DNA of 64,000 nt from Anaerolineae bacterium. GTDB taxonomy: Bacteria > Chloroflexota > Anaerolineae > Aggregatilineales > UBA2796. How positions within the stretch are numbered: the first letter of the stretch is position 1; each line of letters opens with the position of its first letter. Below are positions 1 through 7,310 of the stretch, piece after piece. The position numbers and the translations under genes are program-made. The stretch covers positions 62,001 through 126,000 of the forward strand of contig JAHBVJ010000010.1 of the NCBI GenBank assembly GCA_019637615.1. Reading direction: 5' to 3'. The notes beneath the pieces are model-generated. The model searched no databases. It was not told the DNA's origin and was given only the letters and a program-made list of their open reading frames with translations.

Positions 1-172
1 CGGGGCCGATCTCAAGCACATCGCCGTGCAGATCACCGAGCAGGGCGCGTTTGTGCGCATCGTAATATTGTTTACTGGTCTTGCTCTCGGAGGCCAGCAT
101 ATGCGCGAACAGGCGTTGATACCAGTTGGGGCGAGATTTAGGCGTTAGCGGCGACTGTGATCCAGTGGTCAT
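1..172 (-). CDS. SAM-dependent methyltransferase, N-terminal part (cut by window edge)
   Basis: Only the first 57 codons are inside the window. The start is the ATG at 172, preceded by a strong AGGAGG at 178-183. The visible protein begins MTTGSQSPLTPK and contains YYDAHKRALLGDL followed by VLEIGP, which is the beginning of the class I methyltransferase motif I (VLEIGPGxG). The family moves a methyl group from S-adenosylmethionine to a substrate, which cannot be told from this fragment. The gene lies 42 bp downstream of rnhB on the same strand and is probably co-transcribed with it. Confidence 0.7.
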   Translation of the reverse strand, partial: MTTGSQSPLTPKSRPNWYQRLFAHMLASESKTSKQYYDAHKRALLGDLHGDVLEIGP

Positions 173-214
173 GACGGCCTCCTGCTTGGGCAAGTCAAGT
201 TAGCGTACGACAAA

Positions 215-847
215 TCAGCCTTCGAAGCCGGGGAGCTTGGGGCCGAAGCGGGACAGCGCCGTTTGCACGAATTTGAGGCGATGATGGGGCGTGATGCCAT
301 GTGCTTGCAGCGCGGCTAGATGGGCTTTCGTGCCGTACCCCGCGTTGTGATCCCAGCCATAAACGGGAAATTCCTCATGCAACTGCTGCATCAGGCGGTC
401 ACGCGTGACTTTGGCGACGATCGAAGCTGCCGCCACCGATTGCACATGCGCATCGGCTTCCACCACGCTCTTGACCAGTTTGGCGCGTGCGCCCAGATTT
501 TGCAGCTTGAGGTTGCCATCCACGATATATTGCATGGCCTCCACGCGCATGATCAGGCGCTCGAACACGGTGCGGTTCGCCCACCCGATGTTATAGGCGT
601 TGATGTCTTCCACGGAGATGATCTCGGTTTCGACGGTGAGGGCATATTCATAGATGTAGCGCAGCAGTTCCTCGCGCTGGTCGCGACTGAGTTTTTTCGA
701 GTCGCGCAGTTCGGCGTGCCGGAAAAAGGCGTTGAAGTTGAACCCCGGCGGGAAGCACACCATCGCGGCGACCAACGGCCCCGCCAATGGCCCGCGTCCG
801 GCCTCGTCCAGCCCGCACAGGAGCGGGGTATCTTCGATGCTGTCCAT
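215..847 (-). CDS. rnhB: Ribonuclease HII
   Basis: A 210-residue protein, the usual length for RNase HII, which cleaves the RNA strand of RNA-DNA hybrids and starts removal of ribonucleotides misincorporated in DNA. The signature CGLDEAGRGPLAG is at residues 11-23 with catalytic D14 and E15. Further acidic residues are in YIVDGNL (D110), EADAH (D132) and AKVTRD (D150), in the expected order. The ATG start places the catalytic motif near the N-terminus as in the family. The protein is cytoplasmic. It precedes the methyltransferase gene on the same strand, probably as an operon. Confidence 0.97.
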   Translation of the reverse strand: MDSIEDTPLLCGLDEAGRGPLAGPLVAAMVCFPPGFNFNAFFRHAELRDSKKLSRDQREELLRYIYEYALTVETEIISVEDINAYNIGWANRTVFERLIMRVEAMQYIVDGNLKLQNLGARAKLVKSVVEADAHVQSVAAASIVAKVTRDRLMQQLHEEFPVYGWDHNAGYGTKAHLAALQAHGITPHHRLKFVQTALSRFGPKLPGFEG

Positions 848-887
848 AGGAAGTGCTTAGTGCTAAGTCCTTCGTGCTGAGTATATT

Positions 888-934
888 CAACCTCACCCCC
901 TGACCCCCTCTCCGCTTCGCAACGAGGGGGAACC
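888..934 (+). repeat. Dispersed intergenic repeat, copy 1
   Basis: This element begins CAACCTCACCCCCTG and ends CGCTTCGCAACGAGGGGG followed by AACC. The same two ends, in reverse orientation and with a different middle, occur at 20487-20548. It is noncoding and lies upstream of rnhB. Confidence 0.6.
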
Positions 935-1087
935 GAGAGGCTACCTGATGAGGCTGTACTAGCGTCGGCTTTGATCTAAGAGCATCGGTTTGCCCTTGCT
1001 CCAACGTTGGAAAGAGCAACTAGATTATACCGTGCTGCGTACAGATTTCTGTAGAGATGATGCGGCATGAACGGAGACGTAAACATC

Positions 1088-1363
1088 ATGCAGAGATGGG
1101 AATATCAAACGCTAGTCGTCAAGATCGGGCGCGAAAAGCAGGTGGAAGTCGTCCAGCTCAACAACAAGGAAGCCAAGGCCGTCGAACCGGGCGGGCTGTT
1201 CAAAGAGCCGATGTACCACGACCTGCCTACCTATCTGGCGCAGGTGGGACAGGACGGCTGGGAAGTAGCCGGAACCGCGCCTTTGACGCATACTATCCCC
1301 GGTTCGGGCACGGGTGATGGTCGTAACCGCGTGATGATCATCCTCAAGCGCCCGTTGGAATAG
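1088..1363 (+). CDS. Small DUF4177-like protein
   Basis: A short cytoplasmic protein of about 91 residues. It opens MQRWEYQTLVVK, has a central LAQVGQDGWEVAGTAP and ends VMIILKRPL. This WEY...LN-GWE-V...KRPL layout is the pattern of the DUF4177 family, whose function is not known. An in-frame ATG also exists at 1067, but I prefer 1088: the conserved WEY motif then sits at the N-terminus and a GGAG lies at 1073-1076. It is followed 9 bp later by the glycosyltransferase gene on the same strand, so the two may be co-transcribed. Confidence 0.7.
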   Translation: MQRWEYQTLVVKIGREKQVEVVQLNNKEAKAVEPGGLFKEPMYHDLPTYLAQVGQDGWEVAGTAPLTHTIPGSGTGDGRNRVMIILKRPLE

Positions 1364-1372
1364 CAGAGGCTT

Positions 1373-2446
1373 ATGAAGCTTGCCCTTGTGCATGATTGGC
1401 TGAATCAGGTTGGCGGTGCGGAGGATGTGCTGGCGTCGCTGGTCAAGATGTACCCCGCCGCGCCGCTGTACACCAGCATTTATTGGCGCGAAAAGATGCC
1501 CACCGCATGGCGCACATGGCCTATCCACACGCTGTGGATCGACCGTGTGCCGGGGATTCATGAACATCATCAGCGCTACCTGCCCTTGTATCCGTTGGCC
1601 TTTGGCGGGCTGAACTTGGGCGCGTACGACGTGATCCTCTCCAACAAGAGCGGCTTTTGTCACGGCGTGCAGAAAAGCAGCGCAGTGCATGTGTGTTACT
1701 GCCTCGCGCCAACGCGCTACGTGTGGCAATTGGACGCCTACATGGATCGCGAGAATATGGGCAAGGCGACGCGGCTGATGCTGCGTCCGCTGGTGTCGCT
1801 GCTGAAACGCTGGGATTACGCGGCGGCGCAGCGCGTCGATCACTTCATCGCGATCTCGACGGAGATTCAGGCGCGCATCCGGCAGTTTTACGGGCGCGAG
1901 TCGGTGGTCATCTACCCGCCCGTCGAGACGGCACGCTTCAAGCCTGTCGAAGCGACGGGCGACTATTTCTTGATTGTCTCGCGGCTGATCCCCTACAAAC
2001 GGATCGATCTGGCGGTGCAGGCGTGTACACAGTTGGGCTTGCCGCTGCTGGTGGCGGGCAGCGGGCGCGACCGTGAGCGTTTGGAGCAGATGGCGGGGCC
2101 GACGGTGAAGTTCCTCGGCTACGTGCCCGACGCCGACCTGCCCGACCTGATGGCGCGCTGTAAATGCTTCTTGTTCCCCGGTCTGGAAGACTTCGGCATC
2201 ACGCCCGTGCAAGCGATGGCGGCGGGACGCCCCGTGATCGCGTATAAGGGCGGCGGGGCGCTGGATACGGTCATCCCCGGCGTGACGGGCGAGTTTTTCA
2301 CCGAGCAAACCGTCGAGTCGCTGGCGGCGGTACTGCGTTCCTTCGACGCGGCACGCTATTCGCCGGAATCGGTGCGGGCACACGCGCTGAAATTCGATGA
2401 GGCGGTGTTCCAGCAGCAGTTAGGCGCATTCGTGGCAAACTGCTAA
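1373..2446 (+). CDS. Glycosyltransferase, family GT4 type
   Basis: A 357-residue GT-B-fold glycosyltransferase predicted to transfer a sugar from an activated donor to a glycan or lipid acceptor at the cytoplasmic membrane face. It begins KLALVHDWLNQVGGAEDVL, the N-terminal acceptor-domain start common to GT4 enzymes, and has the donor-domain strand YFLIVSRLIPYKRIDLAV. The C-terminal segment FLFPGLEDFGITPVQAMAAG corresponds to the E-x7-E region, but the second Glu is Gln here (EDFGITPVQ), as in a subset of GT4 enzymes. Substrate cannot be predicted. There are no other polysaccharide genes nearby. Confidence 0.88.
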   Translation: MKLALVHDWLNQVGGAEDVLASLVKMYPAAPLYTSIYWREKMPTAWRTWPIHTLWIDRVPGIHEHHQRYLPLYPLAFGGLNLGAYDVILSNKSGFCHGVQKSSAVHVCYCLAPTRYVWQLDAYMDRENMGKATRLMLRPLVSLLKRWDYAAAQRVDHFIAISTEIQARIRQFYGRESVVIYPPVETARFKPVEATGDYFLIVSRLIPYKRIDLAVQACTQLGLPLLVAGSGRDRERLEQMAGPTVKFLGYVPDADLPDLMARCKCFLFPGLEDFGITPVQAMAAGRPVIAYKGGGALDTVIPGVTGEFFTEQTVESLAAVLRSFDAARYSPESVRAHALKFDEAVFQQQLGAFVANC

Positions 2447-2508
2447 GTGCTGGATCGCGGCTGCTGACACCCCGCACGACGAATTTCCATCAAAAACGTA
2501 AAAGCTGC

Positions 2509-2537
2509 TTGACTCGAGTCAAACTGTGCCGTATTAT
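2509..2537 (+). promoter_or_regulatory. Sigma70-type promoter of the padR-ABC operon
   Basis: The -35 box TTGACT (2509-2514) and -10 box TATTAT (2532-2537) are separated by exactly 17 bp. The -35 lies inside a perfect 14-bp palindrome TTGACTCGAGTCAA (2509-2522). Two PadR-like boxes begin within the -10 and continue downstream. Confidence 0.8.
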
Positions 2538-2567
2538 GTCGGATAATGACATGTCGTCTGACGACAT
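2536..2567 (+). promoter_or_regulatory. Two overlapping PadR-type operator boxes
   Basis: Two 17-bp inverted repeats with ATGT...ACAT ends follow each other and share two bases. They are ATGTCGGATAATGACAT (2536-2552) and the fully symmetrical ATGTCGTCTGACGACAT (2551-2567). PadR regulators typically recognise ATGT-N8/9-ACAT sites. The position, over the -10 and transcription start, suggests autorepression of the operon. Confidence 0.75.
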
Positions 2568-2585
2568 AGTAGAGGCAACCAAGGC

Positions 2586-2930
2586 ATGACCACCGACCCT
2601 GAAACATTTTTGCCCCTCACCGAAACGACGCTGCTGATCTTGGTTGCGCTGTCCACCACGCCGAAACATGGCTACGCCATCCTCAAGGAAGTGAGCACGT
2701 TGAGTGACGCCCGCATCACCTTGAGCACAGGCACGCTGTACGGGGCGCTGGAACGCTTGCTAGATCAGCAGTGGATCGAGCGGATTGATGATCCGGCGGG
2801 GCAGAGCGAACGTGGACGTAAGGCGTATCAACTCACTCAATTGGGGCGCGATGTGATGAAAGCCGAGATGCAGCGCATGGAACATGTTTTGCGGCAAGCC
2901 CGCCTACGCATGGCAGGAGCGATAGAATGA
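2586..2930 (+). CDS. PadR family transcriptional regulator
   Basis: A 114-residue winged-helix regulator of the small PadR class. The sequence TLLILVALSTTPKHGYAIL followed by SDARITLSTGTLYGALERLL is the conserved PadR HTH (LSxGTLYxxLxRLE). The C-terminal helix (VMKAEMQRMEHVLRQARLR) is the dimerisation helix. These proteins normally repress adjacent transporter genes until a ligand binds. Its stop overlaps the start of the next gene by four bases (ATGA), and ABC exporter genes follow. The pair of ATGT/ACAT palindromes upstream is the likely target. Confidence 0.93.
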   Translation: MTTDPETFLPLTETTLLILVALSTTPKHGYAILKEVSTLSDARITLSTGTLYGALERLLDQQWIERIDDPAGQSERGRKAYQLTQLGRDVMKAEMQRMEHVLRQARLRMAGAIE

Positions 2931-3553
2931 GCTATTTGACTCACCTTTTGATCAGCCTGCACGCCCTCTCCCTGCGGCTGTACCCGACACAGTTTCGGGC
3001 GGAGTTCGGGGACGAATTGCGCGATACCTTTTCGTGTCTACTGCAAGATGTGGCGGCTGGCGGCGTGCTGACGCTGTGCCGCCTGTGCTGGAACGAACTG
3101 CGGCAGTTTCCACAAAGCATCGCGCGCGAATATCAACACGCGTTTGCGCTGCGTTGGCGGAATGCCAGTCAGCGCGAACTGACCAAAATCCGCTGGATGA
3201 CGCGCGGTCTGAGCGTGTTCGTACTGTGGTTCCTGCTGACGGTCGTGCAACAAGGGCTGCGCAGTGCCGATCCACAGTTCATGCCCTTCGTGCTGATGAG
3301 CGCGATCACGGCGCTCTGCATCAGTGTGGCGTGGCTAAACGAGCGTCTTGGCGGCTGGCTGACCATCTACACGTCGGTGAGCATGGGCGTGGCGCTATTC
3401 ATCATCGCGCTGTCGCTGCAACATTCCGCTTACGCCCATCTATTCAACTATTTTGTGATGTATTTGCTTTACATCGTTCCGTCGTTTATCACCGGCCTCT
3501 TGTTCATGAGCGTGAGCAAGGCGGGACGACGTCCTCGTTCATTAGCATCATAG
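2927..3553 (+). CDS. Membrane protein of the PadR-ABC operon
   Basis: A 208-residue protein that I recognise only by context. The N-terminal third is cytoplasmic and contains LRLYPTQFRAEFGDELRDTF, a segment also common in proteins lying between PadR regulators and ABC exporters. Four hydrophobic segments follow: about residues 95-112 (LSVFVLWFLLTVVQQG), 122-137, 146-163 and 172-192. It is translationally coupled to padR and is followed 11 bp later by the ATPase gene. It is probably an accessory membrane part of the exporter or of a signalling loop; no catalytic motif is visible. Confidence 0.75.
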   Translation: MSYLTHLLISLHALSLRLYPTQFRAEFGDELRDTFSCLLQDVAAGGVLTLCRLCWNELRQFPQSIAREYQHAFALRWRNASQRELTKIRWMTRGLSVFVLWFLLTVVQQGLRSADPQFMPFVLMSAITALCISVAWLNERLGGWLTIYTSVSMGVALFIIALSLQHSAYAHLFNYFVMYLLYIVPSFITGLLFMSVSKAGRRPRSLAS

Positions 3554-3564
3554 GTGATCGAAAT

Positions 3565-4542
3565 ATGGTAGCAGCAACTTTGCCGGGAACACAGGTCATC
3601 GACAGTGCCGCCGACGCTGCACTGGCGATCCGCGTACAGGGCTTGCATAAGCGCTTTGGACGGGTGATCGCCGTCAAAGACGCCAGTTTCAGCGTCGAGC
3701 CGGGGGATGTCTTCGGTTTGCTCGGCCCCAACGGCGCGGGCAAAACCACCATCATCCGCATGATCGTGGGCTTGATGAAGGCCGATCAAGGGAATGTAAG
3801 CGTGTTCGGCTTCGACCCGATCCGCCAGCGGCGCGAGGTGCTGGTGCGATCTTCGACCATCCTCGAGTCGCCCGCGCTGTACCCGAAACTCAACGGCTAC
3901 GACAACCTGATCGCGATGGGCTACGCATCCGGCGTCACCGATCGCCGCAAGATCGATGAAGTGCTGGCGATCATCGGCCTGACCGACCGCGCCAAGCACA
4001 AATTCGAGACGTATTCGCTCGGTATGAAGCAGCGTTTATGCATCGCCGCCTCGCTGCTCACCGATCCGCAGTTGATCATCCTCGATGAACCGACCAACGG
4101 CTTGGACGCCGCCGGAATGCGCGACATCCGCGAGTTGATCCGCGAGTTGGCGGGGCAAGGCCGCACGGTGCTCCTCAGCAGCCATCTGATGAACGAAGTG
4201 CAGATGGTGTGCAACCGCGTGGCGGTGCTGCAAAAGGGCACCGTGATCGCGGAGGGCAAAGTCGATGAACTGCTGGCGGGGCAAGGGCTGATCCGTGTGA
4301 AGGTGGCGGCGGAGGAATTGGAACGCGCCAAGCAGATTCTAGAGGGCAGCGAGTGGAAAACGGGTCTGCAAGTCGTCGGAGACATGCTGGAAGTGCGTGC
4401 CATGCCCGATCATGGCGGCGCGATCAACCGCGTGTTAGCCAGCAGCGGCATCTACGCCGCCGAGATCGTGCCGGAAAAACTCTCGTTGGAAGAATACTAC
4501 CTGCAAATGACGGGCGACCTGCCGCCGAAAACGAAAGCGTAG
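3565..4542 (+). CDS. ABC transporter ATP-binding protein
   Basis: A 325-residue ATPase of an ABC-2-type exporter, powering export through the two permeases that follow. Walker A is GPNGAGKT (residues 54-61), the signature is YSLGMKQRL (150-158), Walker B is LIILDEP (170-176) and the H-loop is SSHLM (H207). The reading frame is open much further upstream, to 3034, but that part is out-of-frame translation of the preceding membrane protein gene. The ATG at 3565 gives a normal N-terminus (MVAATLPGTQ). Residues about 235-325 form the C-terminal extension usual for drug/antibiotic-type exporters. Confidence 0.95.
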   Translation: MVAATLPGTQVIDSAADAALAIRVQGLHKRFGRVIAVKDASFSVEPGDVFGLLGPNGAGKTTIIRMIVGLMKADQGNVSVFGFDPIRQRREVLVRSSTILESPALYPKLNGYDNLIAMGYASGVTDRRKIDEVLAIIGLTDRAKHKFETYSLGMKQRLCIAASLLTDPQLIILDEPTNGLDAAGMRDIRELIRELAGQGRTVLLSSHLMNEVQMVCNRVAVLQKGTVIAEGKVDELLAGQGLIRVKVAAEELERAKQILEGSEWKTGLQVVGDMLEVRAMPDHGGAINRVLASSGIYAAEIVPEKLSLEEYYLQMTGDLPPKTKA

Positions 4543-4551
4543 GGACAAGCC

Positions 4552-5508
4552 ATGACGACACCTCTCCTCACGTCCAACCGTCAGATCGTCGCACGCCCGA
4601 ACCTGTGGAGTCAATTCCTCGGTGAGGTTTTCAAATGGCGGCGGCATCGGCTATATCAATGGTTCATCGCCGCGCCGTTTCTGCTGGCGGTGGTGATGGC
4701 CTTCGGGCTGGCCGTCGGCACGCGCGGGCGCAGTCTGCCCGACATCGACAACAACACCATGATGACCTTTGGCCCTGCGACCTACAATCTGGGCACGACG
4801 GGCGCGTTCGCCACCGCTGGTCAATTTTACATGACCAGTTTCCTCGCCATTTTATCAGTCGGCTTCGCGTTAGTGGCAGGTTGGTGCGTCCACAGCGAGT
4901 TCAACTGGCGCACAATCAAGATGGTCGCCTCGCGCCAGCCAAGCCGCGTGCAGATCGTGCTCTCCAAAGTTCTGTTTGTGGCGGCGCTGGCCTTCGCCTC
5001 CTTCATCATGCTAACGCTCGGTTGGTTCTTCCTATCCATCGTGTTCAAACTGGTTTACCGTGCGCCGTTGGGCATCACCGCCAATGATGTGGACGCCATC
5101 TCGCTAGGCATCAACCACCTGATCTTGCGCTGCCTCGCCATGTTCATGTGGGCGCTGCCCACGATGGCGGCAGTCTATTCATCGAAGTCCGTGACGGGCG
5201 GCGTGCTGCTGTATTTCGTGTATTCGGGCACGGAAGCCTTCTTGAGCAATCTCGGCGCGGCGGCGATCAACAACCCGTTGGCCTACTCCGGTGCGGAGGG
5301 CTTCTTCCAGACCATCCTCGAAGTCGCGAAGACGGCTTATCCCTACTTGCTGACCAGCCACCTGAACCGCATCACGATGGTGTCGAGCAGCCCGCAGGTA
5401 GTGGCGACCATGCCGCTGGCGGTGTCGTGGTTGGCGGTGGGCATCTATCTCGTGCTGTACATCGCCATCACGCTGTGGATCTTCGTCCCGCGCGACATCA
5501 AGGAATAA
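4552..5508 (+). CDS. ABC-2 type exporter permease, copy 1
   Basis: A 318-residue integral membrane protein with about six hydrophobic segments. The first is near residues 42-58, another begins FYMTSFLAILSVGFALVAGW, and the last is about residues 290-310 (WLAVGIYLVLYIAITLWIF). It ends FVPRDIKE, as does the next gene. The motif SEFNWRTIKMVASRQPSR is shared with copy 2. It starts 9 bp after the ATPase gene. ABC-2 permeases work as dimers, so the two neighbouring permeases may pair with each other. The transported substrate is unknown. Confidence 0.88.
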   Translation: MTTPLLTSNRQIVARPNLWSQFLGEVFKWRRHRLYQWFIAAPFLLAVVMAFGLAVGTRGRSLPDIDNNTMMTFGPATYNLGTTGAFATAGQFYMTSFLAILSVGFALVAGWCVHSEFNWRTIKMVASRQPSRVQIVLSKVLFVAALAFASFIMLTLGWFFLSIVFKLVYRAPLGITANDVDAISLGINHLILRCLAMFMWALPTMAAVYSSKSVTGGVLLYFVYSGTEAFLSNLGAAAINNPLAYSGAEGFFQTILEVAKTAYPYLLTSHLNRITMVSSSPQVVATMPLAVSWLAVGIYLVLYIAITLWIFVPRDIKE

Positions 5509-5512
5509 CAGC

Positions 5513-6487
5513 ATGGACGGAATCACGCAGCGGGCGACCATCCCGACGCCGCGCATCATCGCCAACCCGAATTTGTGGAGCCAGTTCGTCGGGGAAATCT
5601 TCAAGTGGCGGCGGCACCTGCTGTATCAGTGGTTCGTCGGTGCGCCCTTCATCTTCGCCACTGTTGCCGCGCTAGGGATGCTGCTCAGTCCAGCGAGGCC
5701 GGATTACAGCGGGATCGATTCGCAGGTGGTGGGTGTCGTGGGGATGGCAGGCGCGCCAATCTATGCGCTCGGCAGCGTGGGCGCGTTCGCCATCGCCGGA
5801 CAGATCATGATTTCGGGCTTCTTGCCGATGTTCGCGGTCGGCTTCGCACTGCTGGCGGGCTGGTGCGTCTACAGCGAATTCAACTGGCGCACGATCAAGA
5901 TGGTCGCCTCGCGCCAGCCCAACCGCGCCTATGTGGTGCTGTCCAAAGTCTTGTTCGTGGCGGTGATGGCTTGCACCAGCTTCGTCACCATTACGCTCAG
6001 TTGGCTGCTGCTGGCGATGTTCTTCAAGGTGCTGTTCGGCGCTCCGTTTGGTCTCACCCCGCAGGATGTCGAGGTGATCGGGCTGAACGCCACGCATCTC
6101 GCGCTGCGCTGCCTTGCCATGTTCCTGTGGGCGTTGCCGACGATGGCGGCGGTCTATTCGGTCAAAGCGGTGACGGGCGGCGTGGTGATCTATCTGGTGT
6201 ATTCGGGGATCGACGGGCTTCTGAGCACATTGGGCGCGACCGCGACCAACATGCCGCAAGCCTATATGAGCGCGGAGAGCTTCTACCAGACGATTATTGA
6301 GATCGCGCGGAATGCATATCCATACCTGCTGACCAGCCACCTCAATCGCCTTACGATGCTGCCCACCAGCCCGCAAGTCGTCGCGAGTCTGCCTATGGGT
6401 GGCTCATGGGTGGCGGTAGGACTGTACGTGATCGCGTTTGTGGCGCTGGCGCTGTTGATTTTCGTGCCGCGCGATATTAAGGAATAG
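5513..6487 (+). CDS. ABC-2 type exporter permease, copy 2 (tandem paralogue)
   Basis: A 324-residue paralogue of the preceding permease, starting only 4 bp after its stop. It shares long stretches such as NPNLWSQFVGEIFKWRRH, YSEFNWRTIKMVASRQPNR and the C-terminal FVPRDIKE. Six membrane segments are predicted at corresponding positions. The tandem arrangement with a single ATPase gene suggests a heterodimeric channel with two copies of one ATPase. The region facing outside after the first membrane segment differs most between copies (GIDSQVVGVVGMAGAP here), which is where substrate or partner specificity could differ. Confidence 0.88.
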   Translation: MDGITQRATIPTPRIIANPNLWSQFVGEIFKWRRHLLYQWFVGAPFIFATVAALGMLLSPARPDYSGIDSQVVGVVGMAGAPIYALGSVGAFAIAGQIMISGFLPMFAVGFALLAGWCVYSEFNWRTIKMVASRQPNRAYVVLSKVLFVAVMACTSFVTITLSWLLLAMFFKVLFGAPFGLTPQDVEVIGLNATHLALRCLAMFLWALPTMAAVYSVKAVTGGVVIYLVYSGIDGLLSTLGATATNMPQAYMSAESFYQTIIEIARNAYPYLLTSHLNRLTMLPTSPQVVASLPMGGSWVAVGLYVIAFVALALLIFVPRDIKE

Positions 6488-6499
6488 GTGTGGTGTGAT

Positions 6500-6715
6500 A
6501 TGCAAACAATTGCACTGAAAGCAAGGACAGATAGCGACGGAGTTATGAAACTCGAAGTCACCACTGACTTGGTGGATCAGGAGCTTGAAATCATATTGGT
6601 CATGCAGCCAAGCGGAGTCAAGGCCACAGATTCTATGGGGTATCCACTAGGCTATTTCGAGGAAACGTATGGCAGTTTTGCAGATGAGCCGTTGGAGAGA
6701 AATCAGTCGATGTAG
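6500..6715 (+). CDS. Small antitoxin-like protein, C-terminally short
   Basis: A 71-residue protein. The ATG at 6500 is preferred over an in-frame GTG at 6488, with AGGTG at 6486-6490 as a possible ribosome site. The N-terminal MQTIALKARTDSDGVMKLEV and the C-terminal GYPLGYFEETYGSFADEPLE resemble, from memory, small proteins encoded upstream of PIN-domain (VapC-like) toxins, whose typical ending is GWPPGFFEETxGxxxDxPLxR plus a further acidic tail. That tail is missing here: the frame stops directly after LERNQSM. No PIN-domain gene follows. It may be a decaying orphan antitoxin; the family assignment is tentative. Confidence 0.5.
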   Translation: MQTIALKARTDSDGVMKLEVTTDLVDQELEIILVMQPSGVKATDSMGYPLGYFEETYGSFADEPLERNQSM

Positions 6716-6871
6716 ACGGCAAAGAGCTAAGACACACCTAATGCAGCGAATGGCGTTCAACATTGACATGCGCGCTATCGGCAAAGCATAGTAACATGGA
6801 GGTCTATCGAGTCTGTAGCGCGGCATGGAATCGATGAGCGCGCCGCGTGATAGCAAGGAATACGACGCACT

Positions 6872-7270
6872 ATGCGAACACGCTTGATCGTGTTGTTAAT
6901 GTCTCTTGGTACGCTGCTATTGAGCGGGTGCAGCAGCGCCAGCGATCCCTTCGCCAGCAACGATCTCTGCAAATATTACCGCGTGACGAGCGGGGATTTA
7001 TCCGGCGGTCAGAGTTCGCCCTATCCGATCACGGTCGCAGCGGGTCAGACGGTGAGCCTATCGTACGTGGCGGAGATGGAAGAAGGCAGCGCCGAGTTCC
7101 AACTGCTGAACGACCTTAGCGACCCCAAATGGATGGCTCCCGTCACGCCCACCACCACCACCGCGACCCTAACCGTCGATACCAAGTTGGACGCTGGCCC
7201 ACACAATATGATCATCGTCTTCAGCAAGGCGAAAAAGTACCGCATCTGCTGGAAAGTGGACGTGAAATAG
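6872..7270 (+). CDS. Small secreted lipoprotein
   Basis: A 132-residue protein with a lipoprotein signal peptide: MRTRLIVLLMSLGTLLL followed by lipobox LSGC (cysteine at residue 20). The mature part is about 110 residues, rich in Thr and Ser, with no enzymatic motif; it looks like a small beta-sandwich (AGQTVSLSYVAEMEEGSAEF, TTTTATLTVDTKLDAG). It is probably anchored to the outer leaflet of the membrane. It is separated from the ABC operon by about 150 bp and faces the convergent BtrH-like gene. No specific function can be assigned. Confidence 0.8.
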   Translation: MRTRLIVLLMSLGTLLLSGCSSASDPFASNDLCKYYRVTSGDLSGGQSSPYPITVAAGQTVSLSYVAEMEEGSAEFQLLNDLSDPKWMAPVTPTTTTATLTVDTKLDAGPHNMIIVFSKAKKYRICWKVDVK

Positions 7271-7310
7271 GGACTGGACTGCCGGAATCACACGCGCTGG
7301 CACCTTGACC

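Noticed and set aside
851..880. Degenerate repeats of the type GTGCT-A upstream of rnhB
   Set aside because: The units are too short and irregular to define an element. They slightly resemble the ACTCAGCAC pieces at 9512-9560, but the similarity is weak.
1112..2383. Long minus-strand open frame of 423 codons opposite the glycosyltransferase
   Set aside because: The plus strand has clear GT4 motifs; the opposite frame is an antisense shadow rich in His and Arg.
3034..3564. Long N-terminal extension of the ABC ATPase frame
   Set aside because: This part overlaps the preceding membrane protein gene in another frame and has arginine-rich, non-family sequence. The ATG at 3565 gives a normal ATPase.
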